From NCBI RefSeq assembly GCF_030915485.1, contig NZ_CP133266.1, positions 3,228,001 through 3,292,000 on the forward strand: a stretch of DNA of 64,000 bases, read 5' to 3'. Below are positions 53,901 through 61,900 of the stretch, piece after piece (within the stretch, counting starts at the first letter, position 1; every line of letters starts with the position of its first letter). This DNA is from Neobacillus sp. PS3-40. GTDB taxonomy: Bacteria > Bacillota > Bacilli > Bacillales > Cytobacillaceae. A model generated the notes under the pieces. That model did not search any database and had not been told where the DNA came from. It saw nothing but the letters and a program-made list of their open reading frames with translations. A program made the position numbers and the translations under genes.

Positions 53901-54248
53901 AGTTAGCATATTACTGCATAGGGTACTACGGCCTTCCATCGCCATAGGGATGGGAAAAATGCAAAGTTTCCTCAAATGGGTAGGGGTGGTGTTTAAAACT
54001 CTCTATACATTTTTGTATAATTACAATACCAAAAAACAGTTAAAAAAGATAGCAAAAATGTAGTGTAGTATGGATAAAGAAATACAGTGAATTTAAAAGG
54101 CGAATACATGAAAAAGTTCTCCTAAAGACTATTTTAATAATCCTGTAGAAAATAGTTCTTGAATAAAAAAAAGGTTTACCAAAAACATAATTAGGTAAAT
54201 AATGAACATATGGAATTTTTCAAGGGTATGAAACGAGGTCTACTGGTA

Positions 54249-54584
54249 ATGGATAAATATGATTTATTGAAACGAATTAATCTTCTTGAATATCATCAAA
54301 GTTTATTATTAAAGTTGTTATCAAATCCTAAATTGGATTTTTATAGACTTATTATTGAAAAGGGTATCACAGAGGAAGAAGTAAAAGGGTTCTTAAGAAC
54401 TTGTGATGAATTATCCATGAAAGTCTTGGATCAAAAAGCGGAAGGGTTTGTTTATTTTTATCCGCTTTTTAGTGAATTCTTAGTTTCCTTACCTGTTAAC
54501 CTGCAGGTTGAGGAGGTTATACCAGCTTGTATTACCCAACATATCTTTGAATCTCTTATGCTAGAGTTTGAAAAATACATTTAA
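54249..54584 (+). CDS. yhaI: DUF1878 family protein YhaI
   Basis: A 111-residue helical protein (INLLEYHQSLLLKLLSNPK, FYRLIIEKGITEEEVKGFLR, CDELSMKVLDQKAEGFVYF) that aligns with B. subtilis YhaI, also located beside hpr. Function unknown. Start set at ATG 54249 to match the family; an upstream in-frame ATG at 54210 has no better site. Confidence 0.85.
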   Translation: MDKYDLLKRINLLEYHQSLLLKLLSNPKLDFYRLIIEKGITEEEVKGFLRTCDELSMKVLDQKAEGFVYFYPLFSEFLVSLPVNLQVEEVIPACITQHIFESLMLEFEKYI

Positions 54585-54651
54585 AACCGATAAGGCTTGG
54601 CCCACGACCAAATAGACGAAAAAAATCTTAGCCATTTAATAAAACTAATAA

Positions 54652-54758
54652 AATAGGGCGGTGCGAACAAAGTAGACCCGAACCTCGAGCTTAATCAAAT
54701 TACATATTCTTCGCTCAGATTTATTACCGGATTCAATTGTGCAGGGATCCGCCCTATT
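54652..54758. other. 107-base region closed by a 10-bp inverted repeat
   Basis: AATAGGGCGG at 54652 and CCGCCCTATT at 54749 are perfect complements enclosing about 87 bases with smaller complementary stretches. It follows the hpr stop on the minus strand, so it may be an elaborate terminator or a small structured RNA. No T-run marks a simple terminator. Confidence 0.4.
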
Positions 54759-54764
54759 CCTAAC

Positions 54765-55346
54765 CTATGCGAGTTCTTCTTCAACCTTTTCAATTTTGGA
54801 AAGAGTTCCATTTTCTTCTGTAAATTCATTTTCTACATTACGGAAGGACTTCTCGAATATCTCCATAAAATCATCACCATAAATATTACGAACGATTGTC
54901 ATCAATTCAATAATATCTGGAAACTTTCCATACAGGTCTCTTAATGGGAGTGCTCCGGAAAAAGCAGCATGACCCATAGGTTCATAGGTTTCCAATAAAT
55001 TCAGTAGAATCTGTTCGCCTTCAGGAGTAAGTTCAACATAGGTATTGCGTTTATCATCCACCTTTTTAGAAAATTTGAGCAGCCCTCTTTCTTCTAACTT
55101 TTTCGAAAAGTTAAACGCTGTTGATACATGCATAACCCCAAATTTTGCTACATCCGAAATTGATGCACCATGAAGATGATAAGCAATCCAAAGAATGTGA
55201 TGTTCATTAATATTTAAATCAAAAGGTTTTATCCACTGCTGCCAGTCTTTTTCAATTGATTTCCACAATGCTTTGCTCAATTGGGCAATCCGTTGGCTAA
55301 AAAGTAATGCTTCTTTCTTAGAATAATATTTTTCTGACATCCCCAT
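54765..55346 (-). CDS. hpr: MarR-type transition state regulator Hpr/ScoC
   Basis: A 193-residue regulator. The segment [34 protein letters not shown] and [20 protein letters not shown] is nearly identical to B. subtilis Hpr (ScoC), which represses exoproteases, sporulation and peptide transport genes in the transition phase. The winged helix is followed by [13 protein letters not shown], also conserved. ATG 55346 with AGTAGGTG upstream. Confidence 0.95.
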   Translation of the reverse strand: MGMSEKYYSKKEALLFSQRIAQLSKALWKSIEKDWQQWIKPFDLNINEHHILWIAYHLHGASISDVAKFGVMHVSTAFNFSKKLEERGLLKFSKKVDDKRNTYVELTPEGEQILLNLLETYEPMGHAAFSGALPLRDLYGKFPDIIELMTIVRNIYGDDFMEIFEKSFRNVENEFTEENGTLSKIEKVEEELA

Positions 55347-55647
55347 TTTCACCTACTTTTAATTTCTCTATTATCATTATGCCAATAAAACAAAAATTAA
55401 TAAAGATATAAATTTACAAAATTTTTAGAAATTATAATTGCTATTAATCTCTTAGAAACTTTTAGGAGGTTTTATTTCCATCTTAAAGTCTTTTCTTCAA
55501 TAATTCCACCTTTTTTAAAAGTTCTGTTAATATTATTATTCTCAATTGAATGGGCAATTAAATACCTTCTTCATAGGAAGAGGTACAAACACATATAATT
55601 GTACTAAAAGTTGTTATTATTGGGGCAAGGGTGAAGGGAGGGCCATC

Positions 55648-55845
55648 ATGATGAAAGAAGTGACTGTAGGTATTTTTCTCATTAGTGTACTATTGTTTTT
55701 TTGGGCAGTTCATTTTCTACTAAAATTTAAAAAATCAGGAGTGTATCCACCTAAAAAAGTGTTGAAAAAAAGGGCATTTGCCTTTGCAGTAGAAGGAGCT
55801 ATTTTCCAGGTACTTGGTTTCCTATTTTCTGCTCTATCTTCATAA
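55648..55845 (+). CDS. Small membrane protein downstream of hpr
   Basis: A 65-residue protein with two membrane helices (VGIFLISVLLFFWAVHFLL and AVEGAIFQVLGFLFSALS) around a basic loop (KFKKSGVYPPKKVLKKR). GAAGGGAGGG precedes ATG 55648. Not YhaH, which occupies this place in B. subtilis and has another sequence. Function unknown. Its terminator palindrome has been duplicated by an IS insertion. Confidence 0.7.
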   Translation: MMKEVTVGIFLISVLLFFWAVHFLLKFKKSGVYPPKKVLKKRAFAFAVEGAIFQVLGFLFSALSS

Positions 55846-55865
55846 TCCTTTGAATTATATAAACA

Positions 55866-55891
55866 AAAAAGAACCCGATCGGGTTCTCAGG
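55866..55891. terminator. Terminator palindrome, left copy
   Basis: GAACCCGATCGGGTTC after an A-run. Identical to the copy at 57786-57803 in front of trpP's end. Confidence 0.85.
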
Positions 55892-55995
55892 CTGTCGAAA
55901 AACCCTTCGACGGCTTATTATTTTGCACAGTTTCTTTAACAATTAAACGCGTTAATTTGTTATAATGATAATAGTATATAGCTTTGTAACTGGTC

Positions 55996-56124
55996 TGTTG
56001 ATTTCCGCTCCAGGCGCTCGCTTTCCGCGGGCGTGCCGGGAGCTTCCTCAGCGCTGAAGCGCTTGCGGGATCTCCCCTGCCCCGTACTCCGCAGGAGTCG
56101 AGCGCCTTCCACTCCAATCAACAG
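55996..56124 (-). repeat. GC-rich palindromic repeat inside the IS, left
   Basis: TGTTGATTTCCGCTCCAGGC to CTCCAATCAACA, central hairpin AGCGCT-GA-AGCGCT. Inverted relative to the copy at 57568. Confidence 0.85.
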
Positions 56125-56173
56125 AGTGTCTTTCAATAAAGAACTTACGTTCAACTAATAAATAATAAAAAAA

Positions 56174-57520
56174 GTGGTGAAATCAATGTTTAAGCCAAAA
56201 GAATCTAGTCAAAATGAATATGAATTTGTATCTATTGATGAATTAGTACCTGATGACCATCTACTTCGTTTGATTGATAAATATATTGATTTTTCGTTTC
56301 TTCTAGAAAAAATCCGCCAATATTACAGCGATGATAATGGACGCCCAACTGATCCCCTTATTCTTTTTAAAATGATGTTTATTGGTTATATTTATGGCAT
56401 TCGTTCTGAACGCCAACTAGAAAGAGAAATTAGAACAAATGTTGCCTATCGCTGGTTTTTGGGTCTAAAATTCAAGGACTCTGTACCTCATCACTCAACG
56501 ATTAGTTGGAATCGTCAACACCGTTTTAAGGATACTACTATTTTTCAGGAGATTTTTGATGAGATTGTACTTCTAGCAATAAATCATAAGATGGTTGGCG
56601 GACGTGTTTTATTTACGGATTCTACACATTTAAAAGCAAATGCAAATAAAAACAAGTTTACGAGACAAGAAGCGGATGTAGATACTCGAGAATATTTTGA
56701 TGACTTAAACAAGGCGATGGAAGAAGATAGACTTAAACACGGAAAAAAGCCATTAAAAGAAAAGGACGAAGTAAAAGAAACTAAGGAAATTCGTGTAAGT
56801 ACCACTGACCCAGAATGTGGTTTTATGTCCCGTGAAAATAAACAAGAAATGTTCTGTTATCTTGACCACCGAACTACGGATATAAAGTTAAATATAATTA
56901 CTGACGTTTATGTTACACCTGGCAATGTTCATGATTCTGTTCCCTATCTTAGTAGGTTGGACCGTCAGGCCCAGCGATTTGGATCTAAGGTGGAAGCTGT
57001 AGCATTAGATTCAGGGTATCTTACAAATCCCATTTGCAAAGGACTTTCTGATCGGAAAATTTTTGGAGTCATTGCCCATAGAAGATACCATCCTACTACT
57101 GGTTTATTTCCCAAATGGAAATTTACATACGATAAAGATCGTGACCTGTACATATGCCCCAACAACAAAGAATTAACATACAAAACTACAACCCGTGAGG
57201 GATATAGGGAATACAAATCTGATTCGAAGAAGTGTACGAACTGCCCATTTTTATCCCAATGTACACGCTCAAAAAATAAAGTGAAAGTTGTAACACGACA
57301 TGTTTGGGAGGAGCACAAAGAAAAGGTAAGGTTAAATCGCTTATCTAAATCTGGAAAAATACTTTATAAATTTAGAAAGGAAAAAATTGAGCGAAGCTTC
57401 GCAGACTCAAAAGAGCTGCATGGGCTTCGCTATTGCCGGTTACGGTGATTGAAGAATGCATCCGAGCAGGCTCTCCTTACTGCCGCATGCCAAAATATAA
57501 AAAGATTGCAACACATTTAG
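56174..57520 (+). pseudogene. IS1182 family transposase with opal codon
   Basis: 424 residues from about 56174 (true start probably ATG 56186, behind AAGTGGTG) to TGA 57446-57448. Typical IS1182 features: DELVPDDHLLRLIDKYIDFSF, YGIRSERQLEREI, the Asp in RVLFTDSTHLKANA, DSGYLTN and the IERSFADSKELHGLRYCRLR block with the probable catalytic Glu. After the stop the same frame continues LKNASEQALLTAACQNIK; then a 5-A run at 57499-57503 seems one A short, since the next frame gives KIATHLAKLEK. Two lesions, therefore likely inactive, though the catalytic core is whole. Confidence 0.8.
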
Positions 57521-57567
57521 CTAAATTGGAAAAAGTGTGTTGCAATACTTTAAGTTGATTTACCCCC

Positions 57568-57695
57568 GTTGATTGGAACGGAGGGCACTCGACTCCTGCG
57601 GGATATAGAGGTCACTGGAGACCCCGCAGGCGGTAACGCCGAGGAGGCTTCAGGACCTCCCCGCGGAAAGCGAGTGCCTGGAGCGGAAATCAACA
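57568..57695 (+). repeat. GC-rich palindromic repeat inside the IS, right
   Basis: GTTGATTGGAACGGAGGGCA to GGAGCGGAAATCAACA, central hairpin GGCG-GTAA-CGCC. Confidence 0.85.
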
Positions 57696-57781
57696 GGCCC
57701 ATTTGCAGGGAGCTTTGATAAATTTGGTATTCGGATTCTGAGAAAATAAAAATTGCCGAGAAAAATACCTTTTCTCGACAA

Positions 57782-57811
57782 TCTGAGAACCCGATCGGGT
57801 TCTTTTATTAT
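57782..57811 (-). terminator. Terminator of trpP, right copy of the palindrome
   Basis: GAACCCGATCGGGTTC, 12 bases after the trpP stop on the minus strand. On the plus strand a T-run follows, so the original single palindrome served both convergent genes. Confidence 0.85.
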
Positions 57812-57814
57812 TTA

Positions 57815-58354
57815 TTAGGCTTTTCGATTTTGAATAATGGATGGTGAAGATAAACTAGATCTTTTAAAGATGGAGGTGACAATTGGATAAATGATGACCA
57901 TAGTAATTGTATTAATTGCGGTTGCAGGTAATACAACTGCTGCAAATAGTCCGGTAAACGGACCAGGTAAACCTACTAAATAGTAGGCAGCTGTTAAAAA
58001 TACAGTTCCTGAAATCAGCGTTCCTAAAGCTGTCAATACTCCAACACTAACAATTGAATTCCGATATTTTTTAAGTAATAAAAATAAACCAAAAAACAGT
58101 ATGCCTGTGACAGGTTTATCAATAATATTTGGTACTAAACCACCTGGGAATGTTGTTGTTAATCCAGACATAATTCCAGTAACAATGGTAACAAGTAATA
58201 CATTTTTGATTTCAGGAAAAAGTATGATTCCTAAAAACATCATCGTTAACATCATGTCTGGCTTCATTCCAAGAAAAATCGGTGGAATAACAGCATGCAA
58301 GACTGCACCAATCCCCACTAAAAGTGATAGTGCCACTAGGTTTCTTGTATTCAT
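57815..58354 (-). CDS. trpP: Tryptophan transporter TrpP
   Basis: A 179-residue membrane protein with five to six helices (LVALSLLVGIGAVLHAVIPP, MMLTMMFLGIILF, GILFFGLFLLLKK) matching B. subtilis TrpP (YhaG) in length and location between hpr and hit. In B. subtilis its translation is controlled by the TRAP protein; a matching site overlaps the ribosome binding region here (58357-58384). Confidence 0.92.
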   Translation of the reverse strand: MNTRNLVALSLLVGIGAVLHAVIPPIFLGMKPDMMLTMMFLGIILFPEIKNVLLVTIVTGIMSGLTTTFPGGLVPNIIDKPVTGILFFGLFLLLKKYRNSIVSVGVLTALGTLISGTVFLTAAYYLVGLPGPFTGLFAAVVLPATAINTITMVIIYPIVTSIFKRSSLSSPSIIQNRKA

Positions 58355-58356
58355 TT

Positions 58357-58384
58357 CTCATCTCTCCTCTGCTGAACTCAGCTA
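58357..58384 (-). promoter_or_regulatory. TRAP-binding site over the trpP ribosome binding site
   Basis: Read on the minus strand: TAG ct GAG tt CAG ca GAG ga GAG at GAG aa ATG. Six NAG triplets, five of them GAG or TAG, each separated by exactly two bases and ending two bases before the start codon. This is the TRAP recognition pattern; tryptophan-bound TRAP would cover the ribosome binding site. Confidence 0.88.
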
Positions 58385-58435
58385 TTTAGTTTCTCCTGCA
58401 GTGCGCTAATTGCCTGTAGCGAAAAACTTATTGTT

Positions 58436-58465
58436 AGTATAGCATATGATTTAGATTTATGTGAA
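58436..58465 (-). promoter_or_regulatory. Probable trpP promoter
   Basis: Minus strand TTCACA, 18 bases, TATACT; about 80 bases upstream of the trpP start. Confidence 0.5.
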
Positions 58466-58479
58466 GAATAAATTTTCTG

Positions 58480-58902
58480 TTAATTAAAGTGTTTCCGAAT
58501 ATTCTCGGCCATTGTCTGGTAATCTTGTGGAGAGTAATCACTTTGATTATTTTTCCAAATAGCTCCAAATCCATCTCCCTTGCCATAGCGAGGAATTAAG
58601 TGTAAATGAAAATGAAAAACAGATTGACCTGCCTGTTCACCATTATTATTGATTGCATTTAATCCAACTGGCTTAAACTCAGTTTTTAATGCTTTCGCGA
58701 TCGTGGGTACTACTTCAAAAAGATTTGAGGCTATGTCAGGTGTTAACTCAAAAAGATTTTCTTTATGTACTTTAGGAATAACCAAGGTATGACCTTTTGT
58801 TACTTGGCTGATATCTAAAAAGGCGATAACGTGTTCGTTTTCAAAAACCTTTGCTGCCGGTATTTCTCCATTAATTATCTTGCAGAAAATGCAATCGCTC
58901 AT
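58480..58902 (-). CDS. hit: HIT family protein Hit
   Basis: A 140-residue histidine-triad nucleotide hydrolase (Hint branch). CIFCKIINGEIPAAKV at the N-terminus, KGHTLVIPK, and the triad in HFHLHLIPRY near the C-terminus. It hydrolyses adenosine phosphoramidates in relatives. Position between trpP and ecsA is as in B. subtilis, but serC, which I recall there, is absent. Start at ATG 58902; a GTG at 58911 is an alternative. Confidence 0.92.
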   Translation of the reverse strand: MSDCIFCKIINGEIPAAKVFENEHVIAFLDISQVTKGHTLVIPKVHKENLFELTPDIASNLFEVVPTIAKALKTEFKPVGLNAINNNGEQAGQSVFHFHLHLIPRYGKGDGFGAIWKNNQSDYSPQDYQTMAENIRKHFN

Positions 58903-58911
58903 TATATTCAC

Positions 58912-59762
58912 TGCCCTTCAAATAATATTTTTGCGTAAGCAACTTACATGTATCTTGTAAGAAGCTTTGCTTTAAGCACTTGAGATTGCTTTCACTTGTC
59001 TTGAAATATTTGTCCTATATTTTATCATACTATTTTAAAAAAAGGTTGTTTTCGCATAGATTGTTGTTTTTCGTATCTAGTCTAAAAACCCGAAATAACT
59101 ATGGTATCGTGCTCTTTTCTTAAAAACTTCCTACAGTTTTCATCGATAAACTGGAATACCATTTTAATTTAGTTTCAAGTAGCAACAAAGTTTAAGAAAA
59201 GAGCCTTAAAAAAAGAAAGACAGGATTCGCATGGAATCCTGCCCTCTTGAAGGGGAGAAATACTTTTAGTTAGTCGTTCTTTCAGGACTCTTCTTTTGTA
59301 AACACCTCATTTATCATGTTAGTGTTTTTTTTAAAGAGTGATCATTGTTCAAGCTTACCATCCCCTTAGCATTCTTTATATGTTTAAACAACGTATAAAG
59401 CGGACGATGGATCTTTGATAAACACCTCATTTTCAATGTAGCCGTTTATTTTTTTACAATAAACAGTCCGGCGTTATCTGAACATCAAAATGGTTACCTG
59501 GCACTATGCGCAATACAACCATCCCCTTATTTGAAACGTTTTAAATCTAAAAGCAAACATTTATTGAAAGGAACTTGTCTGCAACAGACACCTCATTTCA
59601 ATTTTTGATGAGTAATCATCGCAATTGTTGTTCCCCTTCGATAATTATGATGTCCCTTTTGAAAAAGAATATGCAAAAAAGTTTTATAGAAATTTGCGTT
59701 CCTGTTTTTATGGGCAATAATTTGATAAAATGAAAAATATAAAGCCAGGAAGGACGTGGCAA
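58912..59762. other. Long gap between hit and ecsA with threefold imperfect repeat
   Basis: 850 bases without a convincing gene. Between 59297 and 59640, box A (ACACCTCATTT with CAATGT after it) occurs at 59301, 59423 and 59588, and box B (CCATCCCCTTA or TTCCCCTTCG) at 59358, 59519 and 59630, always A then B. A perfect hairpin CAGGATTCGCATGGAATCCTG lies at about 59221. On the minus strand box A reads AAATGAGGTGT, resembling a ribosome binding site, but no frame follows. Confidence 0.5.
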
Positions 59763-60503
59763 ATGTCTTTATTATCAATTGAAAACCTCACAGGAGGATA
59801 CACTAGGAACCCCGTTTTAAAAGATGTGTCATTTGAAGTAAATGAAAAAGAAATGGTTGGGTTAATTGGATTAAATGGAGCTGGTAAAAGTACAACGATT
59901 AAACATATTACAGGACTGATGAAACAACATCAGGGAGAAATAAAAATAAATGGACACACGTTCACTAAAGATAAGGAAGTTTATCGTAAAATGTTTACGT
60001 TTGTTCCTGAATCTCCTATCTTATATGAAGAGCTTACTTTAGCGGAACATTTGAAATTAACAGCAATGGCATACGGCTTAGATGAGTTAATTTATGAAGA
60101 AAGAATTCACCAATTGCTGACAGAATTTCGGATGGAGAAAAGGCTTAAATGGTTTCCAGCTCATTTTTCCAAAGGGATGAAGCAAAAAGTAATGATAATG
60201 TGTGCCTTTTTGGTTCAGCCAGCCTTGTACATAATCGATGAACCTTTTGTTGGTTTAGACCCACTCGGTATTCAGTCATTGCTTGATTTAATGAGGAAGA
60301 TGAAGGAGAATGGTGCCGGCATTTTAATGTCCACCCATATTCTTACAACTGCCGAAAGATATTGTGATCGCTTTGTCATTTTGCACGAAGGCAGAGTTCG
60401 TGCAAAAGGGACCCTTAATGAATTACGTGAGCAGTTTTCCATGCCAGAGGCTACTCTTGACGATTTGTATATTCAATTAACAAAGGAAGAAAATTATGTT
60501 TGA
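59763..60503 (+). CDS. ecsA: ABC transporter ATPase EcsA
   Basis: A 246-residue ATPase with Walker A GLNGAGKST, PESPILYEELTL, signature FSKGMKQKVMI, Walker B LYIIDEPFVGLDP and switch His in STHILTTAE. With EcsB it forms an exporter that in B. subtilis affects protein secretion, regulated proteolysis by RasP, competence and sporulation. ATG 59763 follows AGGAAGGACG; the next gene overlaps by 8 bases. Confidence 0.94.
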   Translation: MSLLSIENLTGGYTRNPVLKDVSFEVNEKEMVGLIGLNGAGKSTTIKHITGLMKQHQGEIKINGHTFTKDKEVYRKMFTFVPESPILYEELTLAEHLKLTAMAYGLDELIYEERIHQLLTEFRMEKRLKWFPAHFSKGMKQKVMIMCAFLVQPALYIIDEPFVGLDPLGIQSLLDLMRKMKENGAGILMSTHILTTAERYCDRFVILHEGRVRAKGTLNELREQFSMPEATLDDLYIQLTKEENYV

Positions 60504-61701
60504 TGATAAAAAGCTTTGGAAAGACCGTGCAGGCAAGCGTGCTAAAGATTTAGGAAGATATTTGCGTTATATTTTTAATAGCCACCTGGTCATCGTTCTT
60601 CTATTTTTAATTGGTGCAGGAGCTTTTTATTACCAGCAATGGATTAAAACGCTTCCACTTGGATTTCCATCAGAAATCGTTATGGCTATTTTCCTTGGGT
60701 TATTCCTGACCTATAGTCCTGTCTATAATTTTCTTCTGGAAGCAGATCAAGTGTTTTTGCTTCCACTAGAAGATAGACTTCAAAGGTATTTTTTTCGGTC
60801 AGGTGTTATCAGTCTTATTTTCCAGGGGTATATTCTGTTGCTTGTTCTTGCTATCCTAATGCCGTTATATGCACATGTAAGCGGGACTGGCTTTCGTACA
60901 TTTATTCCTTTTTTAATCGCATTATTAATGATAAAATCGTGGAATTTAGCAAGTAACTGGAGAATGCACTATTTTCATTCAGGTCATAGCACAGATTGGG
61001 TAATTCGCTTTCTTCTTAATGGGTTATTGACTTATTCGCTCTTTAAACACGTAAATCTATGGCTTTTACTATTAATTGTTGCAGCTATGGTCATTTATTA
61101 TCGTTCTTTATACGCCCGAACAAGAAATACTGGATTGAAGTGGGATCTGTTAATTGATCAGGAAGAGAAAAGGATGATTGCTTTTTACAGATTGGCAAAT
61201 TTATTTACAGATGTCCCAAAACTTAAGGATAGTGTTAAAAGAAGAATTTGGTTGGATTTTTTATTAAATCGAATTTCTTTTACCCAGGAAAAAACGTTCC
61301 TTTATTTATTTTCCAGAACATTTTTGCGTTCAGGAGATTACCTCGGTTTGTTTATTCGGTTAACGGTTATCGGAAGCGTTGGCTTATATTTTATTTCCTT
61401 TGGTTTTGGACAAATCTTATTAGCTGTCTTATTTTTGTATTTAACAGGTTTTCAATTGCTCCCTTTATGGAATCATCACCAAAATAAACTTTGGCTTGAT
61501 TTGTATCCTGTTTCAATAAGATTTAAATCATGGGCATTTCATTCCTTATTGATGATAATACTACTAACACAGGTTCTTCTATTTGCCCTTATTATTTTTA
61601 TAAAGGGAGAAGTACTTATCGCCGTTTTAGAATTACTAGCAGGTATTGGGTTTAGTTATATTTTTGTTTTTATGTATAGTAAAAGCCGCTTAAAGGGCTA
61701 A
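60496..61701 (+). CDS. ecsB: ABC transporter permease EcsB
   Basis: A 401-residue membrane protein with about eight helices and a basic N-terminus (LWKDRAGKRAKDLGRYLRYI); B. subtilis EcsB has about 408 residues. It is the membrane partner of EcsA, whose end it overlaps by 8 bases. A terminator and a repeat separate it from ecsC. Confidence 0.92.
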   Translation: MFDDKKLWKDRAGKRAKDLGRYLRYIFNSHLVIVLLFLIGAGAFYYQQWIKTLPLGFPSEIVMAIFLGLFLTYSPVYNFLLEADQVFLLPLEDRLQRYFFRSGVISLIFQGYILLLVLAILMPLYAHVSGTGFRTFIPFLIALLMIKSWNLASNWRMHYFHSGHSTDWVIRFLLNGLLTYSLFKHVNLWLLLLIVAAMVIYYRSLYARTRNTGLKWDLLIDQEEKRMIAFYRLANLFTDVPKLKDSVKRRIWLDFLLNRISFTQEKTFLYLFSRTFLRSGDYLGLFIRLTVIGSVGLYFISFGFGQILLAVLFLYLTGFQLLPLWNHHQNKLWLDLYPVSIRFKSWAFHSLLMIILLTQVLLFALIIFIKGEVLIAVLELLAGIGFSYIFVFMYSKSRLKG

Positions 61702-61705
61702 TATC

Positions 61706-61738
61706 ATCCTCTTTCAATTTTGAAAGAGGATTTTTTGG
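61706..61738 (+). terminator. Terminator of ecsAB
   Basis: ATCCTCTTTCA-ATTT-TGAAAGAGGATTTTTT. Confidence 0.92.
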
Positions 61739-61850
61739 CTAATAGGAAAGTATAAACTTTGAAAAAAGTTTATACTTTCCTATGTCGCATAAGTGCAACT
61801 AGGCTATCGCCGGCGCCTTAAGGCTTGGCGCTAGCCTAGTTTTCTTTAAA
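61737..61850. repeat. Two-hairpin repeat with a substituted first hairpin, copy 6
   Basis: The first hairpin is GGAAAGTATAAACTT-TGAAAA-AAGTTTATACTTTCC, unrelated in sequence to the AGAATTTAT..ATAAATTCT hairpin of other copies but in the same place. The second is AACTAGGCTATCGCC...GGCGCTAGCCTAGTT, a long palindrome around GCCTTAAGGC. Confidence 0.85.
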
Positions 61851-61900
61851 ACCCTTAACCGTTTTCTCCCAAACATACCAATGTAAAGAGGTAAAAAAAT

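Larger units (their letters stand above)
55888..57785. mobile_element. IS1182-like element inserted in a terminator
   Basis: 1898 bp. Ends: left CAGGCTGTCGAAAAACC, right (reverse complement) CAGATTGTCGAGAAAAGG. Directly outside both lies AGAACCCGATCGGGTTCT (55870-55887 and 57786-57803), an 18-base duplication that is itself a palindrome. Inside, each end carries an inverted copy of the GC-rich repeat, flanking one transposase gene. Confidence 0.9.

Noticed and set aside
59593-59778. Minus-strand 61-residue frame before ecsA
   Set aside because: It overlaps the ecsA start and the box repeats, has no ribosome binding site, and has no recognisable composition or family.
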